Assembly: GCA_958298945.1 (NCBI GenBank)
Contig: OY282609.1
Span: forward strand, 66,436,220-66,500,219
Source: Atherix ibis
Lineage: Eukaryota > Arthropoda > Insecta > Diptera > Athericidae
Length of the DNA: 64,000 nt
Reading direction: 5' to 3'
Made by a program: the position numbers and the translations under genes. Positions 13,442-25,518 of the stretch are shown here, piece by piece (position 1 is the stretch's first letter; every line of letters starts with the position of its first letter). Below the pieces are notes generated by a model, which saw only the letters and a program-made list of their open reading frames with translations, was not told the origin of the DNA and did not search any database.

Positions 13442-14271
13442 CGAGGTCTGTTCAGAAAGTATCACGAATTTTGAATTTCCGCGGGTTACGTATATTCGAT
13501 TTTTGATTTTTTGTGGCATTATATTGGTACTCATGTCTCTCACTTATGCCGACATGTGCGGCTATTTTGAATTTTCAGTTAATTTTTGACAGCTGCTTTG
13601 CTTGCACGTGTTTTGGCTCGTCTTCGATTTTTGCCCATTCCAAAAAATGGATCAAAGAATCTGTTTCGGGAACAAGAAAAAGTCACAGGGGGCCAGATCT
13701 GGGGAATACAGTGGCTGCGGCATTATTTTGGCCAAAAATTCGCGCACAAGCAATGATGCGTGAGAAGGTGCGTTATCATGGTGCAAAAGCCAATTTTTGT
13801 TCTTCCACAAATCCGGTCGTTTCTGGCGGACTGGTTAGAGCAACTTGAGCATAACTTGCAGGTAATATTCCTTATTGACCGTTTTACCATGTGGCAAGAA
13901 CTTATGATGCACCACGACCCTGCAAGCGAAGAAAACTGTAAGCAAAACCTTCTGTCTTGGCTCATGCGGCAGCTTCGATTGGGATGATTGTGCTTTGGTT
14001 TTAAAGTGATCACCATAAACCCATGATTCGTCACCAGTTATGACCCTCTGGAGTAAATTTGGGTCGTCGCGGACAGAGTGCAATAGCTCCATAGCAATGT
14101 TAATGCGATGCTGTTTTTGGTCGAAAATGGGAAAAAATCCCAAAAAGGTCAAAAGACCTAAAACAAAAGTGAGAAACATGAGTACCAACATAACGCCACA
14201 AAAAAATCGAAAATCTAATTTAATTAACCCGCGGAAATTCAAAATCCGCGATACTTTTTGAACAGACCTCG
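13442..14271. mobile_element. Family A mariner, head-to-head rearranged copy A3
   Basis: An 830-bp element with TA at 13440-13441 and 14272-14273. Both termini are the 5' end of the mariner: the left one runs from the inverted repeat through the untranslated leader to ATGGATCAAAGAATCTGT, and the right one is its reverse complement to the start of the leader. Between them the transposase core lies in reverse, entered at the codons for FLFPN and running back to FDQKQHRIN. The true 3' end is absent. This structure, with the same breakpoints, recurs in A4 and A6-A9. A 12-bp deletion in the core shortens the spacing between the second and third catalytic aspartates by four residues. The element depends on a transposase made elsewhere. 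Confidence 0.92.
13680..14160 (-). pseudogene. Inverted transposase core in A3
   Basis: On the minus strand an open frame of 135 codons (14242 to 13835) runs from the terminal repeat, which is not normally coding, into the transposase core. It reads FDQKQHRINIAMELLHSVRD, then VITGDESWVYG with the first catalytic aspartate, KLPHEPRQ, VFFACRVVVHHKFL and YYLQVMLKLL. Ten or so residues around KKARQVRSNV are missing. After a frameshift, the HHDNAP-type second aspartate region and part of the C-terminal domain follow down to about 13680. The N-terminal DNA-binding domain and the extreme C-terminus are absent. Confidence 0.85.
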
Positions 14272-14273
14272 TA

Positions 14274-16844
14274 TTAGATGGTGCTGAAAAAATTCACGAT
14301 TGAATAGAAAGACTATCGGAAGGACCCGTGCCTTGATCTTCTTGATCGAATTAAAAAATCGATATTCAAGTATGATCTTCTCCGAAGAATGTACGAATGA
14401 ACAAATAAAAAATTAAATCCATGCTCACTTGTTTTTTTGACTGTAGATTTTTGTAATAGGATGAGACCTTGAAATAAGCGCAATTATATTCTTGGACGAG
14501 ATATCCTCTCCAAGAGCTTGAAAACACACCTTATTTTCTTGTCTGTAAATCGTTAATTTCTTTAAAATAAAAATTTCAGCAATTTTATCAACAAAAAAAT
14601 TGTTCGAAATGGAAGTAGATGAAAATAAATAATTTTGTAACAATTTATGATTATACTTTTAAATTAAAATATTTTAAAAGTTTCAAAGAAAATTAAAATT
14701 AAATTAAAAAAATATCAAATAAAAGTAAAATTGTTAAACATTAAATTGAAATTTTATTATTTCGTTTAGATTATTATGCAAAAATTACAATCAAACTTCT
14801 ATAGCCTCCTCAGATTTTGCATAATTAAACAAAAAAATTGAATAAATATGAGCAAAAAACTTTCGAACATTTCAATTGGATGAGTAGTAAAGAATGTTGC
14901 CTTATTTAATTTCAAAATTTCTTATTGCAATCCAATAAAATACCCAAAAAATTAATAAATACTGACAATAACAAAATTTTTACTTTCCTGTCTGAAATGA
15001 TGTAAAATTTTCATCATATTCAAATTGTAATTAAAAAATAACCAAACAGCAACAAATTGAGAAAAGGAATACGAAAAGGTCTTAGGGAATAACTTTTTTA
15101 TATTTTGCATTTAATTAATTTTAAATTTATTTGTTTATACACTCTCGTTACCCTTATTTATTATTTTCATTGTAATTATCTGGTGTTAGACTGCGAGCGT
15201 CTGTTTAAGGATATTTTCTATTGCTTCCGTAAGTGTAAATTTGTGTTATTCTGAATTTTTTTTTTTTGTTTGAAAAATGTCAAGTTTGAATTTTTTTTAT
15301 TAGTAATTAAATATGAGAAAAATAGAATAGAGTATAAATGCTAAGTAAAAAAAAAGTAATATACAAAAAAAAAATCGAGAAAATAATCTCAGAAAACTGA
15401 ATTAAGTAAATAAAATCATCGAAAAATGTGAGGTTTTGGAAAAACTTTTCCCAAATATTTTTATACCAAACATAGCAGCAGTAGGAAGATGTTTTTTTAT
15501 AAAAAAAAAATTGTTCCCTCTTTGCTTGAATATTTAAACTTTTATCTTCTTCCTTGTCTTCTTAACATTCTATACTAATTTTAATTTCAGTTTTGCTGTT
15601 AAATACTTGTTTTACTTTTTTTTTTACTTAGACCCCCTTTGGCCAAGGGACTAGGCTTTTATTTTACTTGAAATAATTTAATGATAATGAAAAACTTTTT
15701 CCAAACTCATGAATTATTCAAAGTTGTACAAATAATGATCTCATAAGAAGCAAATTAGAATTAAAAAACGAAAATGAAAAAATACAATATTATATGTATA
15801 AACGAAAATAACAATATATGGAAATAGATGGTCTCCTCTTTAATGAAGTTTTTCGTAAATGTAGAGAAGGCATATTAAAAAAGCTACTATATAAACCGCC
15901 ATATTGTTATAGCTAGACTCATACTATAAACATAAGCTCCACAGTATATGAGCTTTATTGTGTTATTTTAACGCGATATAAAATGATAACAAATGTAACT
16001 AACATGCATTAAAACAACATAAATACACATACTCTTATATACATAGATTTATATCCATATAAACCCTAATGAAAGAAAAATACCAATAAGGATGAGTAAG
16101 TATGCGGGCATAGTCTAGAATTATAAAAAGTTCAAATGCAACAACAAAAAAAACGCTCAAAAATAAAACTTTTCGATTACAATTAATTACAGTCAAAATT
16201 TGAAAGTGTTCGGAATTAATTTAATTTTCTAATTCTTTTTGTCGATTATTCAGCATTCAATTATAAAAAAATAACGATTAAAAAACAAATTTAAACAAAA
16301 TTAATCACGTCTATATGGTATTAGAATATTGCCTCTTCTCTGCACTTATTATTATTGTGAGTTCCAGGATTCTATAGAAAATTTGTTAGTTTATTTTTGT
16401 AATGCTGCCTAATTAAGTTACCCTTAAAAATTAATTATAAATTCCCTTATTTAATTATGTTGATGCTTCGTACTTTGGGTGAATAATATAGAGATTTTTT
16501 ATTGTATTTTTATTTTATTTAACTTATAATAATAAAAATATTTGTTTGTTTTTTTTATATTTTTATAATTTTAGAATTTCATCCTTTTTTCTTTGTTTAA
16601 TAAAATTTATTTAGGATAGAATCTAACCTTTTCAATTTGACAACAATTGAATTATTATTAAAATTATTGTTATATTTTCCATTTAAGCATAAATCCATGA
16701 TTATGAATATAAAATATATAAAATATAGCATAATTTTTACTGTAAACAAATTTTAAAAACATTTTATTTCATTATCAATCAAAATATTTACAAGCTGATA
16801 GATAAACACAACAACTCTCCGAATTAAGGAGCAATTGTTAATAT
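14274..16844. other. AT-rich non-coding interval
   Basis: About 2.6 kb of very AT-rich sequence. No gene, transposon end or array repeat was recognised. Homopolymer A and T runs are common, for example around 15250-15380. Confidence 0.45.
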
Positions 16845-16845
16845 C

Positions 16846-17575
16846 TCGAATTTTGATTTTCCGTGGGTTACGTATATTCGATTTTAGATTTTTTATTGTG
16901 TTATGTTGGTACTCATGTCTCTCACTTATGTCGACAAGTTCGGCCATTATGAATATTCAGTTAATTTTTGACAGCTGCTTTGCTTGCATGTGTTTTGGCT
17001 CGTCTTCGATTTTTGCCCATTCCAAAAAATGGATCAAAGGATCTGTTTCGGGAAGAAGAAAAAGTCACAGGGTGCCAGATCTGGAGAATACGGTGGCTAC
17101 GGCACTATTTTGGCCAAAAATTCGCGCACAAGCATCGATGCGTGAGCAGGTGCGTTATCATGGTGGAAAAGCCAATTTTTGTTGTTCCACAAATCTTCCA
17201 GATAATATTCCTTATTGACCGTTCTACCCTGTGGCAAGAACTTATGATGCACCACGCCTCTGCAAGCGAAGAAAACTATAAGGAAAACTTTCACATTCGA
17301 CTGAACTTTGCGCGCTTTTTTCATTCTTGGCTCGTGCGGCAGCTTCCATTGGGATGATTGAGCTTTGGTTTCTAAGTAATAATCATAAACCCATAATTCG
17401 TCACTAGTTATAACCCTCTGGAGCAAATTTGGGTCATCAAAAATGGGTAAAAATTCATTTTCGACCGAAAATGGGCATTTGTTTTTGGTCGAAAATGGGC
17501 AAAAATCAAAGAAGATCTAAAACATAAGTGCGAAACATGAGTACCAACATAACGCCACAAAAATCGAAAATCGAA
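16846..17575. mobile_element. Family A mariner, head-to-head copy A4, both ends truncated
   Basis: The same inverted architecture as A3, with the diagnostic junction ATCTGTTTCGGGAA at about 17041-17054. Here both outer ends are gone: the left starts inside the terminal repeat at CGAATTTTG and the right stops after TCGAAAATCGAA, so no target duplication can be seen. The core carries the 12-bp D,D30D deletion and shares GGGTGCCAGATCTGGAGAA with copy A6, suggesting a close relationship. Near 17430-17500 the leader junction is locally duplicated. Without ends it can no longer move. Confidence 0.88.
17097..17426 (-). pseudogene. Inverted transposase core in A4
   Basis: An open minus-strand frame of 109 codons that still spans the first two catalytic aspartates. 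It shows VITSDELWVYDY (G to S in the usual TGDESW), VETK-like LETKAQSSQWKLPHEP, VFFACRGVVHHKFLPQGRTV, an internal deletion joining EYYLEDL to WNNKNWL, then FHHDNAPAHASMLVREFLAK. It ends at IVP, where the 12-bp deletion lies. It lacks the N-terminal DNA-binding region and the third aspartate in frame. Not functional. Confidence 0.85.
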
Positions 17576-17576
17576 A

Positions 17577-17961
17577 AATTTCAACCTCTATGGAAAATTG
17601 AATAATTTTGGGCTTGTCTGCTTGTAATGGTGAAATTTGTTATAGTTTTGTTCGAGAAAATTAACTTGATTATACAAATTTTCTTGATTATACAAAGATC
17701 CAGACTAAAAATTAATGAAAGCAACCTAAAAGCTTCAGAAAACAGTAGCAAATATATTTTTCGAAAATATTCAACATTTTATTTTTCAAAAGTATCCAAT
17801 TTTGTTATCTTGAAAAATTCAAATATTGAAATTTTTCTATCGCAAGACACTTAAAAATAATGCCAAATAAATTATTTTAAAGTAACAATTAATTTCTATT
17901 AATTAGGAAATTTTCGGTCACACCATCCGCTTTTTTTTTAGATAATTTTTGATAGCGGTTG
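17577..17961. other. AT-rich spacer
   Basis: Between copy A4 and the short mariner at 17964. An open frame at 17627-17854 is rich in lysine, isoleucine and asparagine and matches no known family. Nothing else was recognised. Confidence 0.4.
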
Positions 17962-17963
17962 TA

Positions 17964-18483
17964 CGTGGGCTACTATATATATTTCTGGCCTAATAAAGAA
18001 AATGCGAATATTTATCAACGAAAAAGGTTTTATTGTTTTTCAAAATATTCTCCATCAAGATTTATACACTTTTGCATCGATGTTTTCTGGAACAACGGCT
18101 GTTTTTGGACGACCTTCACGGAATTCGTCTTTGAGCGAGCGTCGGCCACGATTGAATTCGTTGTACCAGTTTTTCACAGTGCTATAGGATGGTGCTTCAT
18201 AGCCATACAAAGATTTAAGTTCATCGATGCACTCTTGTCGTGATAATCCACGTCGAAAGTTGTGAAAAATGATCGCACGAAAATGTTCACGAGTTAATTC
18301 CATTTTTTTGCCAAATTGATTTTTTCAAGTCACTGTAAACAACACAAATGATAGTCGTACGTCAAAACGTTCTGAGTACGTTTATGCTAAAAAATGTCAA
18401 ACTTTCCAATGGAAATGTCAGATCGCACCTGGCAACACTTAGTGTATATATAGTAGCCTACGAAATATATATAGTAGCCTACG
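17964..18483 (-). mobile_element. Short internally deleted mariner of rosa-like type
   Basis: A 520-bp deletion derivative with TA at 17962-17963 and 18484-18485. The left end reads CGTGGGCTACTATATATATT and the right end is its inverted match. On the minus strand the first ~77 codons of a mariner transposase (MELTREHFRAIIF, TVKNWYNEFNRGR, PENID) are joined directly to the last ~13 codons (KCINLDGEYFEKQ, stop at 18030-18032). The 17-bp terminal motif is present twice in tandem at the right end. The protein start and the end sequence are close to the rosa-type mariners known from Ceratitis; the assignment is from memory of the family. It cannot encode a transposase. Confidence 0.85.
18030..18303 (-). 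pseudogene. Transposase N-terminus fused to C-terminal tail (rosa-like)
   Basis: The reading frame starts at ATG 18303 with MELTREHFRAIIFHNFRRG, followed by the helix-turn-helix segment (SRQECIDELKSLYG, SYSTVKNWYNEFNRG) and the linker EGRPKTAVVPENID. The whole catalytic domain is then missing. Just after the fusion the frame shifts by one, and the other frame gives GEYFEKQ and a stop, the usual mariner C-terminus. A short N-terminal domain peptide of about 82 residues is still open, so DNA binding without catalysis is conceivable, but no evidence of expression is available. Confidence 0.8.
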
Positions 18484-18485
18484 TA

Positions 18486-20328
18486 TTTGTAGAATTTGTT
18501 AAATTCTTAATTTTTCTAATTGATTTATACAAATATTATGTAATTGACTTTAAAAAAAAAATGCTCACCAAATACTCAGCTAAAAATCATGTAATTAGGG
18601 ATATTGAAATAAAAATAAGGCATAAAAAATAATAACTAAAAGCCGATAAAATTCATATTTTATTTTTTAATTGCCAATATGGACATAAAAAAATTCAAAA
18701 ATTCCCGCAAATAATGGTAGAAATTAATAGAAATTTTTTTTTCACTTTTAATCGCGTTCGAGACTTATTGAAAAATTTACGAAAATATTTTTACCCACAT
18801 TTTATTTAATATTTAAAATCTTTTTGTTAGATATTAATTTGAAAATTTATGCGAAAACAAGAACATTTAGTAGTACACCTACTAAAACTGGCATCACACA
18901 AAAAAGCATCCTAGATTAGATTTTTTATAATTATTATATTTCCGATATGCTCACATGTATGCTGATGATAAAACAGTTTAAGCAGTTGATTCAGGTGTAA
19001 TATTTAAAGCATTTCAATGTGTTCTTGATATAATTCCGTCTAGTCAAATTTTCTAAGTAATCCTAGATAATAGAAGTATATAATAAAAATATTGAAAAAG
19101 TCTGTATAAATATTTAATGATGGCTGGAAAAGTCTAAGAAATATTATCCATGTTTTTTTTACGTATTTTTAGAAAAATTTGAATAAATATACGATAGACT
19201 ATTAAAAGATATGTTTAGTAATGAAAACATATTTTCTCAATTATAGACTAAAGTGAAAATTCTTGTAATGCATTTCATTAATGTTCTTCAAGAGACGATG
19301 ACAACAAACGTAAAAAGTAATAAACAACGACCAAAAAACAATGTGGAATATGGTATGCATTTTTAGATAGAAATCTATTTCAAAATTGTTTGCCAACACC
19401 ACATATCGTTGCAAAATGCAAAACCTTCAAATACTCATTTTTGGATACATGAGTACTAAAATCTAGGATATTCTATGAATGGCAAAGTCCGCTTAACAAT
19501 AATGGCAGTACACTTATTCGTATGTATAAAATTGCATGGAATTTACGTTATTGCACAAAACCATATAATGCTTCCTTAGAAGGAATCATATTTGTAGAGT
19601 TCTCAGAAAGGATGTCACATCTACGCTCGATTATTAACCAGTGCAAATATACAAAACTATTGGCTTGGAAAAATACGAGTACATTGTATGCGTGCAAACT
19701 TATCAGAAAACGCAAGAACCTAAAAGCAAACTTTGGAATAGAATTTGTGATATTATCGGTGTACATATTTTAATCCGCAACAACAGAAACGATAATATAT
19801 GGCAAACACAACATCGGCGAGACTGTAAGAGGACTAGCGAGACTGTTTTATAGACCCTCAAACCCATTTCCGTTTGGACACACTGGATTCCGCGTGCAAG
19901 CTTGAACATCCTTGCAAGCCCACTGGTATGCAAATAGTAATAATGATGTTTCGTTGCGAGCTTTGATTGTAAATCAACAGAATTTATTTGGTCACTATTA
20001 AGAGTAACAGACTCTGGTAAAGTAAAATGTCGGGAACATTTAGGTTCAGCTAAGTCTGAAAGAGAAAATGGGGTCATTTGTAATGATTGCAAAATGCTCT
20101 ATGGTTTTTGTGACCTTGGGACTAGTAGTTTTGAAAATAACATGAAAATTTACAGCATGACTGCGTTTATGTTAACTTTAACAATATTTTAATTATACAA
20201 AATATATAAGAGAAGGGGGTTTGTAAGGCTATGGTTATACTTAATATAAGCGCACATAAAAATGTTCATAATTTATTATTATTGTTCATGACTAATAAGA
20301 TTTTATTATTATCTACAATATAAGAAAA
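18486..20328. other. Mostly AT-rich interval with one possible LINE fragment
   Basis: No gene is evident. Around 18952-19080 a short plus-strand translation shows HMYADDKTV followed by AVDSG, reminiscent of the reverse transcriptase catalytic box; it is treated as a separate low-confidence feature. A 129-codon minus-strand frame at 19703-20092 has a more balanced composition than its surroundings but no recognisable motif, and I do not call it a gene. Confidence 0.4.
18940..19085 (+). repeat. Possible reverse transcriptase fragment (YADD box)
   Basis: Plus-strand translation gives HMYADDKTV, a stop, then AVDSGVIF and QCVLDII, which fits the pattern after the catalytic YADD box in LINE-type reverse transcriptases. 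The match covers fewer than 45 codons, contains stops and has no second box nearby. Chance similarity cannot be excluded. If real, it is a different lineage from the Jockey-type copies in this window, which have ADD preceded by other residues. Confidence 0.3.
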
Positions 20329-20330
20329 TA

Positions 20331-21564
20331 CGAGGTCTGTTCAAAAAGTATCGCGAATTTTGAATTTCCGCGGGTTACGTATATTCGATTTCCGATTTTT
20401 TTGTGGCGTTATATTAGTACTCATATCTCTCACTTATGCCGACAAGTTCGGCCATTTTGAATTTTCAGTTAATTTTTGACAGCTGCTTTGCTTGCACGTG
20501 TTTTGGCTCGTTTTCGATTTTTGCTCATTCCAAAAAATGGATCAAAGAATCTGTATCAAATTTTGTGTGAAAAAAAACAAAATTAATTGCGCGGACGCAT
20601 TCCGAATGCTGATTGTGGCATATGGTGAAGATACCTTGGACCGAAGCAACGTTTATCGGTGGTACGAGAAGATTTGAACGACGAAAAGCATGCCGGACGC
20701 TCGAGCACATTAACAACAGACGAAAACATTGATGAAGTGAAGAAAACTGTATTGGCGAATCGTCGAATCACTGTTAGAGGAGTTACTGAGGGCTTAAACA
20801 TATCGATTGGCTCGTGCCATTCGATTTTTACCAATGTTTTACGTGAGACGGGTCGCCACGAAATTCGTACCAAAATTGCTCAATTTCGACCAAAAACAGC
20901 TTCGCATTAACATTGCAAGGCGGCTGTTGGACTCTGTCCGCGACGACCCAAATTTGCTCCAGAGGATCATAACTGGTGACGAATCATGGGTTTATGGTTA
21001 TGACGTGGAAACCAAAGCACAATCATCCCAATGGAAGCCGCCGCACGAGCCAAAACCGAAAAAAGTGCGCCAAGTTCGAAGCTAACAGTTTTCTTCGATT
21101 GCAGGGACGTGGTGTATCATGAGTTCTTGCCACAGGGTAGAACGGAAAATAAGGAATATTACCTGGAAGTTATGCACAAGCAATCCGCCAGAAACGACCG
21201 GATTTGTGGAAGAACAAAAATTGGCTTTTGCACCATGATAACGCCCCTGCTCACGCATTGTTGCTTGTGCGCGAATTTTTGGCTAAAAACAACACACTAA
21301 TAATGCCGCAGACACCGTATTCCTCAGATCTAGACCGCTGTGACTTTTTCTGGGGAAAGGACAACGCTACGCTACGATTGAGGAGATAAAGACGGCATCG
21401 AAGGAGGGGCTGAACAAGATCACAAAAAATGATTTTTTTAAGTGCTTCGTGTAATGGAAAAAACGTTGACATAAATGTATAATATCTGGTGAGGATTACT
21501 TTGATCGGGACAAAATAGATATTTATGAATAATAAATAATTTTTGAAAAAACACAAAATTCGCG
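20331..21564 (+). mobile_element. Family A mariner, copy A5, the most complete colinear copy
   Basis: A 1.23-kb element in normal order: left inverted repeat CGAGGTCTGTTCAAAAAG after TA at 20329-20330, a ~206-bp leader, transposase, then the right end. The outer ~20 bp of the right inverted repeat are replaced; it stops at CAAAATTCGCG. The leader, start codon and stop codon positions define the family layout used to interpret the other copies. The true inverted repeats agree only for about 33 bp (to AATTTTG), beyond which the two ends differ. This is how the double 5' ends of the rearranged copies can be recognised. Confidence 0.93.
20537..21532 (+). pseudogene. Mariner transposase (family A), frameshifted, near full length
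   Basis: The best template for the family A protein, which should be about 345 residues. Start ATG 20537 gives MDQRICIKFCVKKNKINCAD, then FRM and the helix-turn-helix up to SNVYRWYE. A small deletion breaks the frame there. Next come DLNDEKHAGR, TTDENIDEVKKTVLANRRI and NISIGSCHSIF, a shift, then FDQKQLRINIARRLLDSVRD, VITGDESW-type IITGDESWVYGY (first aspartate), HEFLPQGRT, KNWLLHHDNAPAHA (second aspartate), FLAKNNTLIMP and YSSDLDRCDFF (third aspartate). A further deletion after DFF removes KLK-type residues. Thirty-four residues separate the last two aspartates, as in mariners. At least three frameshifts or deletions prevent expression of an intact enzyme. Confidence 0.9.
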
Positions 21565-24500
21565 TATATCTACGAGAGGATTGACAAATGTTCAAATTTT
21601 AATCATGTTAGGGAAAAATTGATTCAAACGAAAAATTTGTAAAAATCAACAATTTCCCCTTAATAAACATAAAATATAGCCCAGTTTAGAAATTTGCTAC
21701 AAATAGTTTTATAAATAATATCGTATTTCTTTAACCAATAAAATTTTATTATGATTTATAAGGGATTATTTTAGAAATAATAAAATTCTCGCAATTAGAA
21801 GCAATCATTTAATGGTGATTCTATTCACAATTATATAACAAACTTTCCTGTCAATTTAAAATAAATAGAAGAAAAAAAATTGGACTCCATAAAATGGTTA
21901 AGTTTATAAATTCATTCTAATAGATGAGGTGCCCTAGACAAGTAGCATGTCCGTTTCAAATTGTACTACTATCAAATGGAAATCGGTCGGCGTGAAACTG
22001 ACCTTGCACCATTTGCACAAGAAATTGATACGCTGGCAATTTCCTTGCAAACGATTTAGTTTAAATAGTCACGCGACACAACCTTCACTAATTATTTAGT
22101 ACAAGGGGTATACTAATTATTTAACTATATAAAAGTCTGATTATACTACCGTATATGAGAGTAATTTGTTTAATTTCGTGTTAAGTTTTATAACCTTTCA
22201 AAGTCTCTATTTTCATGTTATTAGAAAATCTATTCAATAGAATTATTCAATAATAATTTATTATATAATTCGAAAAGAACTTAAATTTTTTTTATTATTT
22301 TAGATTTGTTATTTTAATAATATTTTTATGATTATATGCTAATTTCATTTCTTACCGGGTTTGAATAATATTGGATATGTTTACTTGTAATTGTTTATTA
22401 AAGGATCTAATGGAGTAAGACCTATTGCATAAATATGATTCACAATGGAAAATTTATGGAAAGCAGCCTTATTGGCAACATGTTATTTGTCAAAACAACC
22501 CCCCATTTTAAATTCCCTTAAGTTGGACAAATTTTTTTTGACCTTAGAAAAAATACTATAAAACAATAACCATTACAATTACAGAAAAAAATTGACAAGA
22601 CACATTCTTTTTTGTAAAATGGAAAACAATTTCTTATGGCATTTGATTTAAGACAATTCAAAGACTTTTTAGTTTTTAAATAATTTAATAAATATTATAA
22701 AATATTTGTGAATAGAAATATTTTTTTACGAATTTCCTAAAATTAGAATGCAGAATCATGCAATTAATGATATTATAATGAAACTAAGATATAATGGAAA
22801 TATTACAAAACATCGGTCAAATTAGTATTTTATTTACGAAATTCAAAATAACCTTTTTGAAATATCAAACTCAAAGGATTTGCAAAAATTGTTACGAAAT
22901 TCCAGAAGTATTTTTTTAAAGGTTTTGGAAGAAACGAATAATGAGAAATTTATAAACAATAATAGAATATCTTTTAATACCGGATTAGTCTACTAAACTG
23001 TTTAGATAATTATTACTTTTCATTTTTCAGAATTTTAAAATAAATTTATTAAGACCAAATATGAACACACAATATACCAATTTTTCGGTCGTGTAAATAT
23101 GTACTTGGGCTCAGTTTTATGATTGTTTAATGCCAAATTCTTTTGAAAATAAAAGCTCCACTGCGTTTCATTCATAAAAATATTTTCCATCTAAATATGA
23201 AGGGAAAATATAGAGTCTAGACATAATTACTCAACATATTTAGTAAAATTTCATAAAATTATACAAAATTAGAAGATACCACAAAAGCAAATAAAAAAAA
23301 AGTTTGTATTTAATAAATATTCACTCTTTTCATTACAAACAAATAACATAAAGTTCTTATCATTAAACCAAAAAATTAATGCTTAGTTGTGAACATAAAA
23401 TGTTGATGTTAACAATAATTATTGCACGTTTTTTTTAAGGAGTCGAGGGAGTTTTCCCCAAATTTTGGGTCAGCAAATTTCTACTTCTCCCCACATTGTA
23501 CTTCCTCAAGTAAAATAAAAAAGTTACGATATCACGTAAAACACATTTATTTATATGGAAAAAATATCAACTAACAAGTATGTTATATGCATAGTTTTAG
23601 TACTCGTTTGATGAAACATAAAATAATGAAATGGCTTGTATTTAAGTAAATGAGGCAACATTTAGATATGCTCAATGTTAATAGAATTTATTATGTAAAC
23701 AAACTCAATATTTTGGTATATGTTTCCAATAATTTTAATATTTTTCGATGTTTATTGATATTTACTACAATAATTTATAAAAAACTAATTTTATTTACAA
23801 ATTTTGTTTTACAAAATGAATTAACTCCTAATGCATTACTAAAAATTATTAAGAAACTGCTCATTTTTTTTATAAACGATAGAACCGAAATTAAAGTTTT
23901 TTCAATATTTTTGAACATCGATTAATTGATTATGTGATAGCTTAAAACTCATAAAAAAATTTTATTGTAAGAGGAAATTAATTTGAAAATTTACTATAAT
24001 ATCTGGTAAAAATTATGGGCAGTATTTAATTTAGAATAATTTTGATTTACGTATACAATTTTTTTATGAACAAATTTACTGAACAAAATTTAATTAAAAT
24101 AAATAGTATGAAAAAATATTTGTTTAACCAATAACATTGCGCGAAAAAAATTTTTTTACCAAAAAATATATTATTTTTTTGTTTTAAAACTAAAATGGTA
24201 GAATCTTTACTTACGATAATAGTAAATTTATATATAAACATTTTTTTTATATTAAAAATTAATTAAAAACATATTTTTAAAGAAATGTTATATTTAATTC
24301 TTAAAACAAACAAAAATACTTCTCTTAAAATAGTGTTGGAATTTATGGCATTATTTTTCAAAATGAACTTAATCCAAAAAATATTTCTTAGAAAAAAATT
24401 GGTACAAAATTTGTTAAAAAAAATCTTTTAGTTAAATTTCATCTCTGTCAGTACACGACCGACAACTATTAGGAATAGTTCCCAAATTACTAATATAAAA

Positions 24501-24618
24501 AAAGGTTTCTTTAGCCAATGCGTCTTATAGTTCAAGAACCAAAAAATAATCTTGTTTAGCGAGATACAATATAAATTGATGGTTGCATTGACTGAAAAAA
24601 TACAAACTTTAAATACAC
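21565..24618. other. AT-rich non-coding interval
   Basis: About 3 kb with no recognised gene or transposon end. The region 21940-22060 is locally less AT-rich but has no long open frame. The frame at 23650-23925 and others are typical AT-rich translations, full of phenylalanine, isoleucine and asparagine. Confidence 0.45.
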
Positions 24619-24620
24619 TA

Positions 24621-25516
24621 CGAGGTCTGTTCAAAGAGTATCGCGAATTTTGAATTTTTTGAACGGGTTGCGTATATTCAATTTTAGATTTTTTTAAGGC
24701 GTTATGTTGGTACTAATGTCTCTCAATTATGCCGATAAGTTCGCCCACTTTTAATGTTTAGTTAATTTTTGACAGCTGCTTTGCTTGTACGTGTTTTGGC
24801 TCGTCTTCGATTTTTTCTCATTCCAAAAAATGGATCAAAGAATCTGTTTCGGGAACAAGAAAAAGTTACAGGGTGCCAGATCTGGAGAATACGGTGGCTA
24901 CGGCACTATTTTGGCCAAAAATTCGCGCACAAGCAACGATGCGTGAGCAAGGGCGTTATCATGGTGCAAAAGCCAATTTTTGTTATTCAACAAATCCGGG
25001 CGTTTCTGGCGGATTGCTACGCGCAACTTTCCCAATAACTTGCAGGTAATATTCCTTATTGGCCGTTTTACCCTGCGGCAAGAACTCATAATGCACCATG
25101 CCCCTACAAGCGAGGAAAACAAAACCGTCCCATTCGACCGAACTTGGCGCGCTTTTTTCGGTTTTGGCTCGTGCTTCGGCTTCCATTAGGATGATTGAGC
25201 TTTGGTTTCCACGTCATAACCATAAGCCCATAATTCGTCACTAGTTATTACCCTCTGGAGCAAATTTGGGTCTACGTGGACAGAGTCCAACAACTAATAA
25301 GCAATGTTAATGCGATGCTTTTTTTGGTCCAAAATGGGCAAAAATCGACGACGAGCCAAAACACGTGCAAGCAATTAACTGAACATTCAAAATGGCCGAA
25401 CTTGTTGGCATAAGTGAGAGACATGAGTACCAATATAGCACAACAAAAAAATCTAAAATTAAATAAACACAACCCGCGGAAATTCAAAATTTGCTATACT
25501 TTTTGAACAAACCTCG
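24621..25516. mobile_element. Family A mariner, head-to-head copy A6
   Basis: An 896-bp element with TA at 24619-24620 and 25517-25518. It has the double 5' end architecture: the left leader runs through ATGGATCAAAGAATCTGT and into inverted transposase at TTCGGGAACAAG, and the right end is the reverse complement of the leader and inverted repeat. It carries the 12-bp core deletion and the GGTGCCAGATCTGGAGAATA variant also seen in A4. The inverted core encodes fragments including DVETKAQSS and HHDNALAHASLLVREFLAK on the minus strand, with several shifts. Confidence 0.92.
24880..25350 (-). pseudogene. Inverted transposase core in A6
   Basis: Minus-strand fragments of the transposase, read from about 25350 downward: damaged TGDESW-type block (LVTNYGLMVMTWKPK in a shifted frame), FLACRGMVHYEFLPQGKT, EYYLQVIGKV, then KNWLLHHDNALAHASLLV with the second aspartate. 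Frame breaks separate the pieces. The N-terminal domain is absent and the C-terminus stops at the shared inversion breakpoint. Confidence 0.8.
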
Positions 25517-25518
25517 TA

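Noticed and set aside
19703..20092. 129-codon minus-strand frame
   Set aside because: No recognisable domain, no codon or splice evidence, and overlapping frames on the other strand. Not called as a gene.
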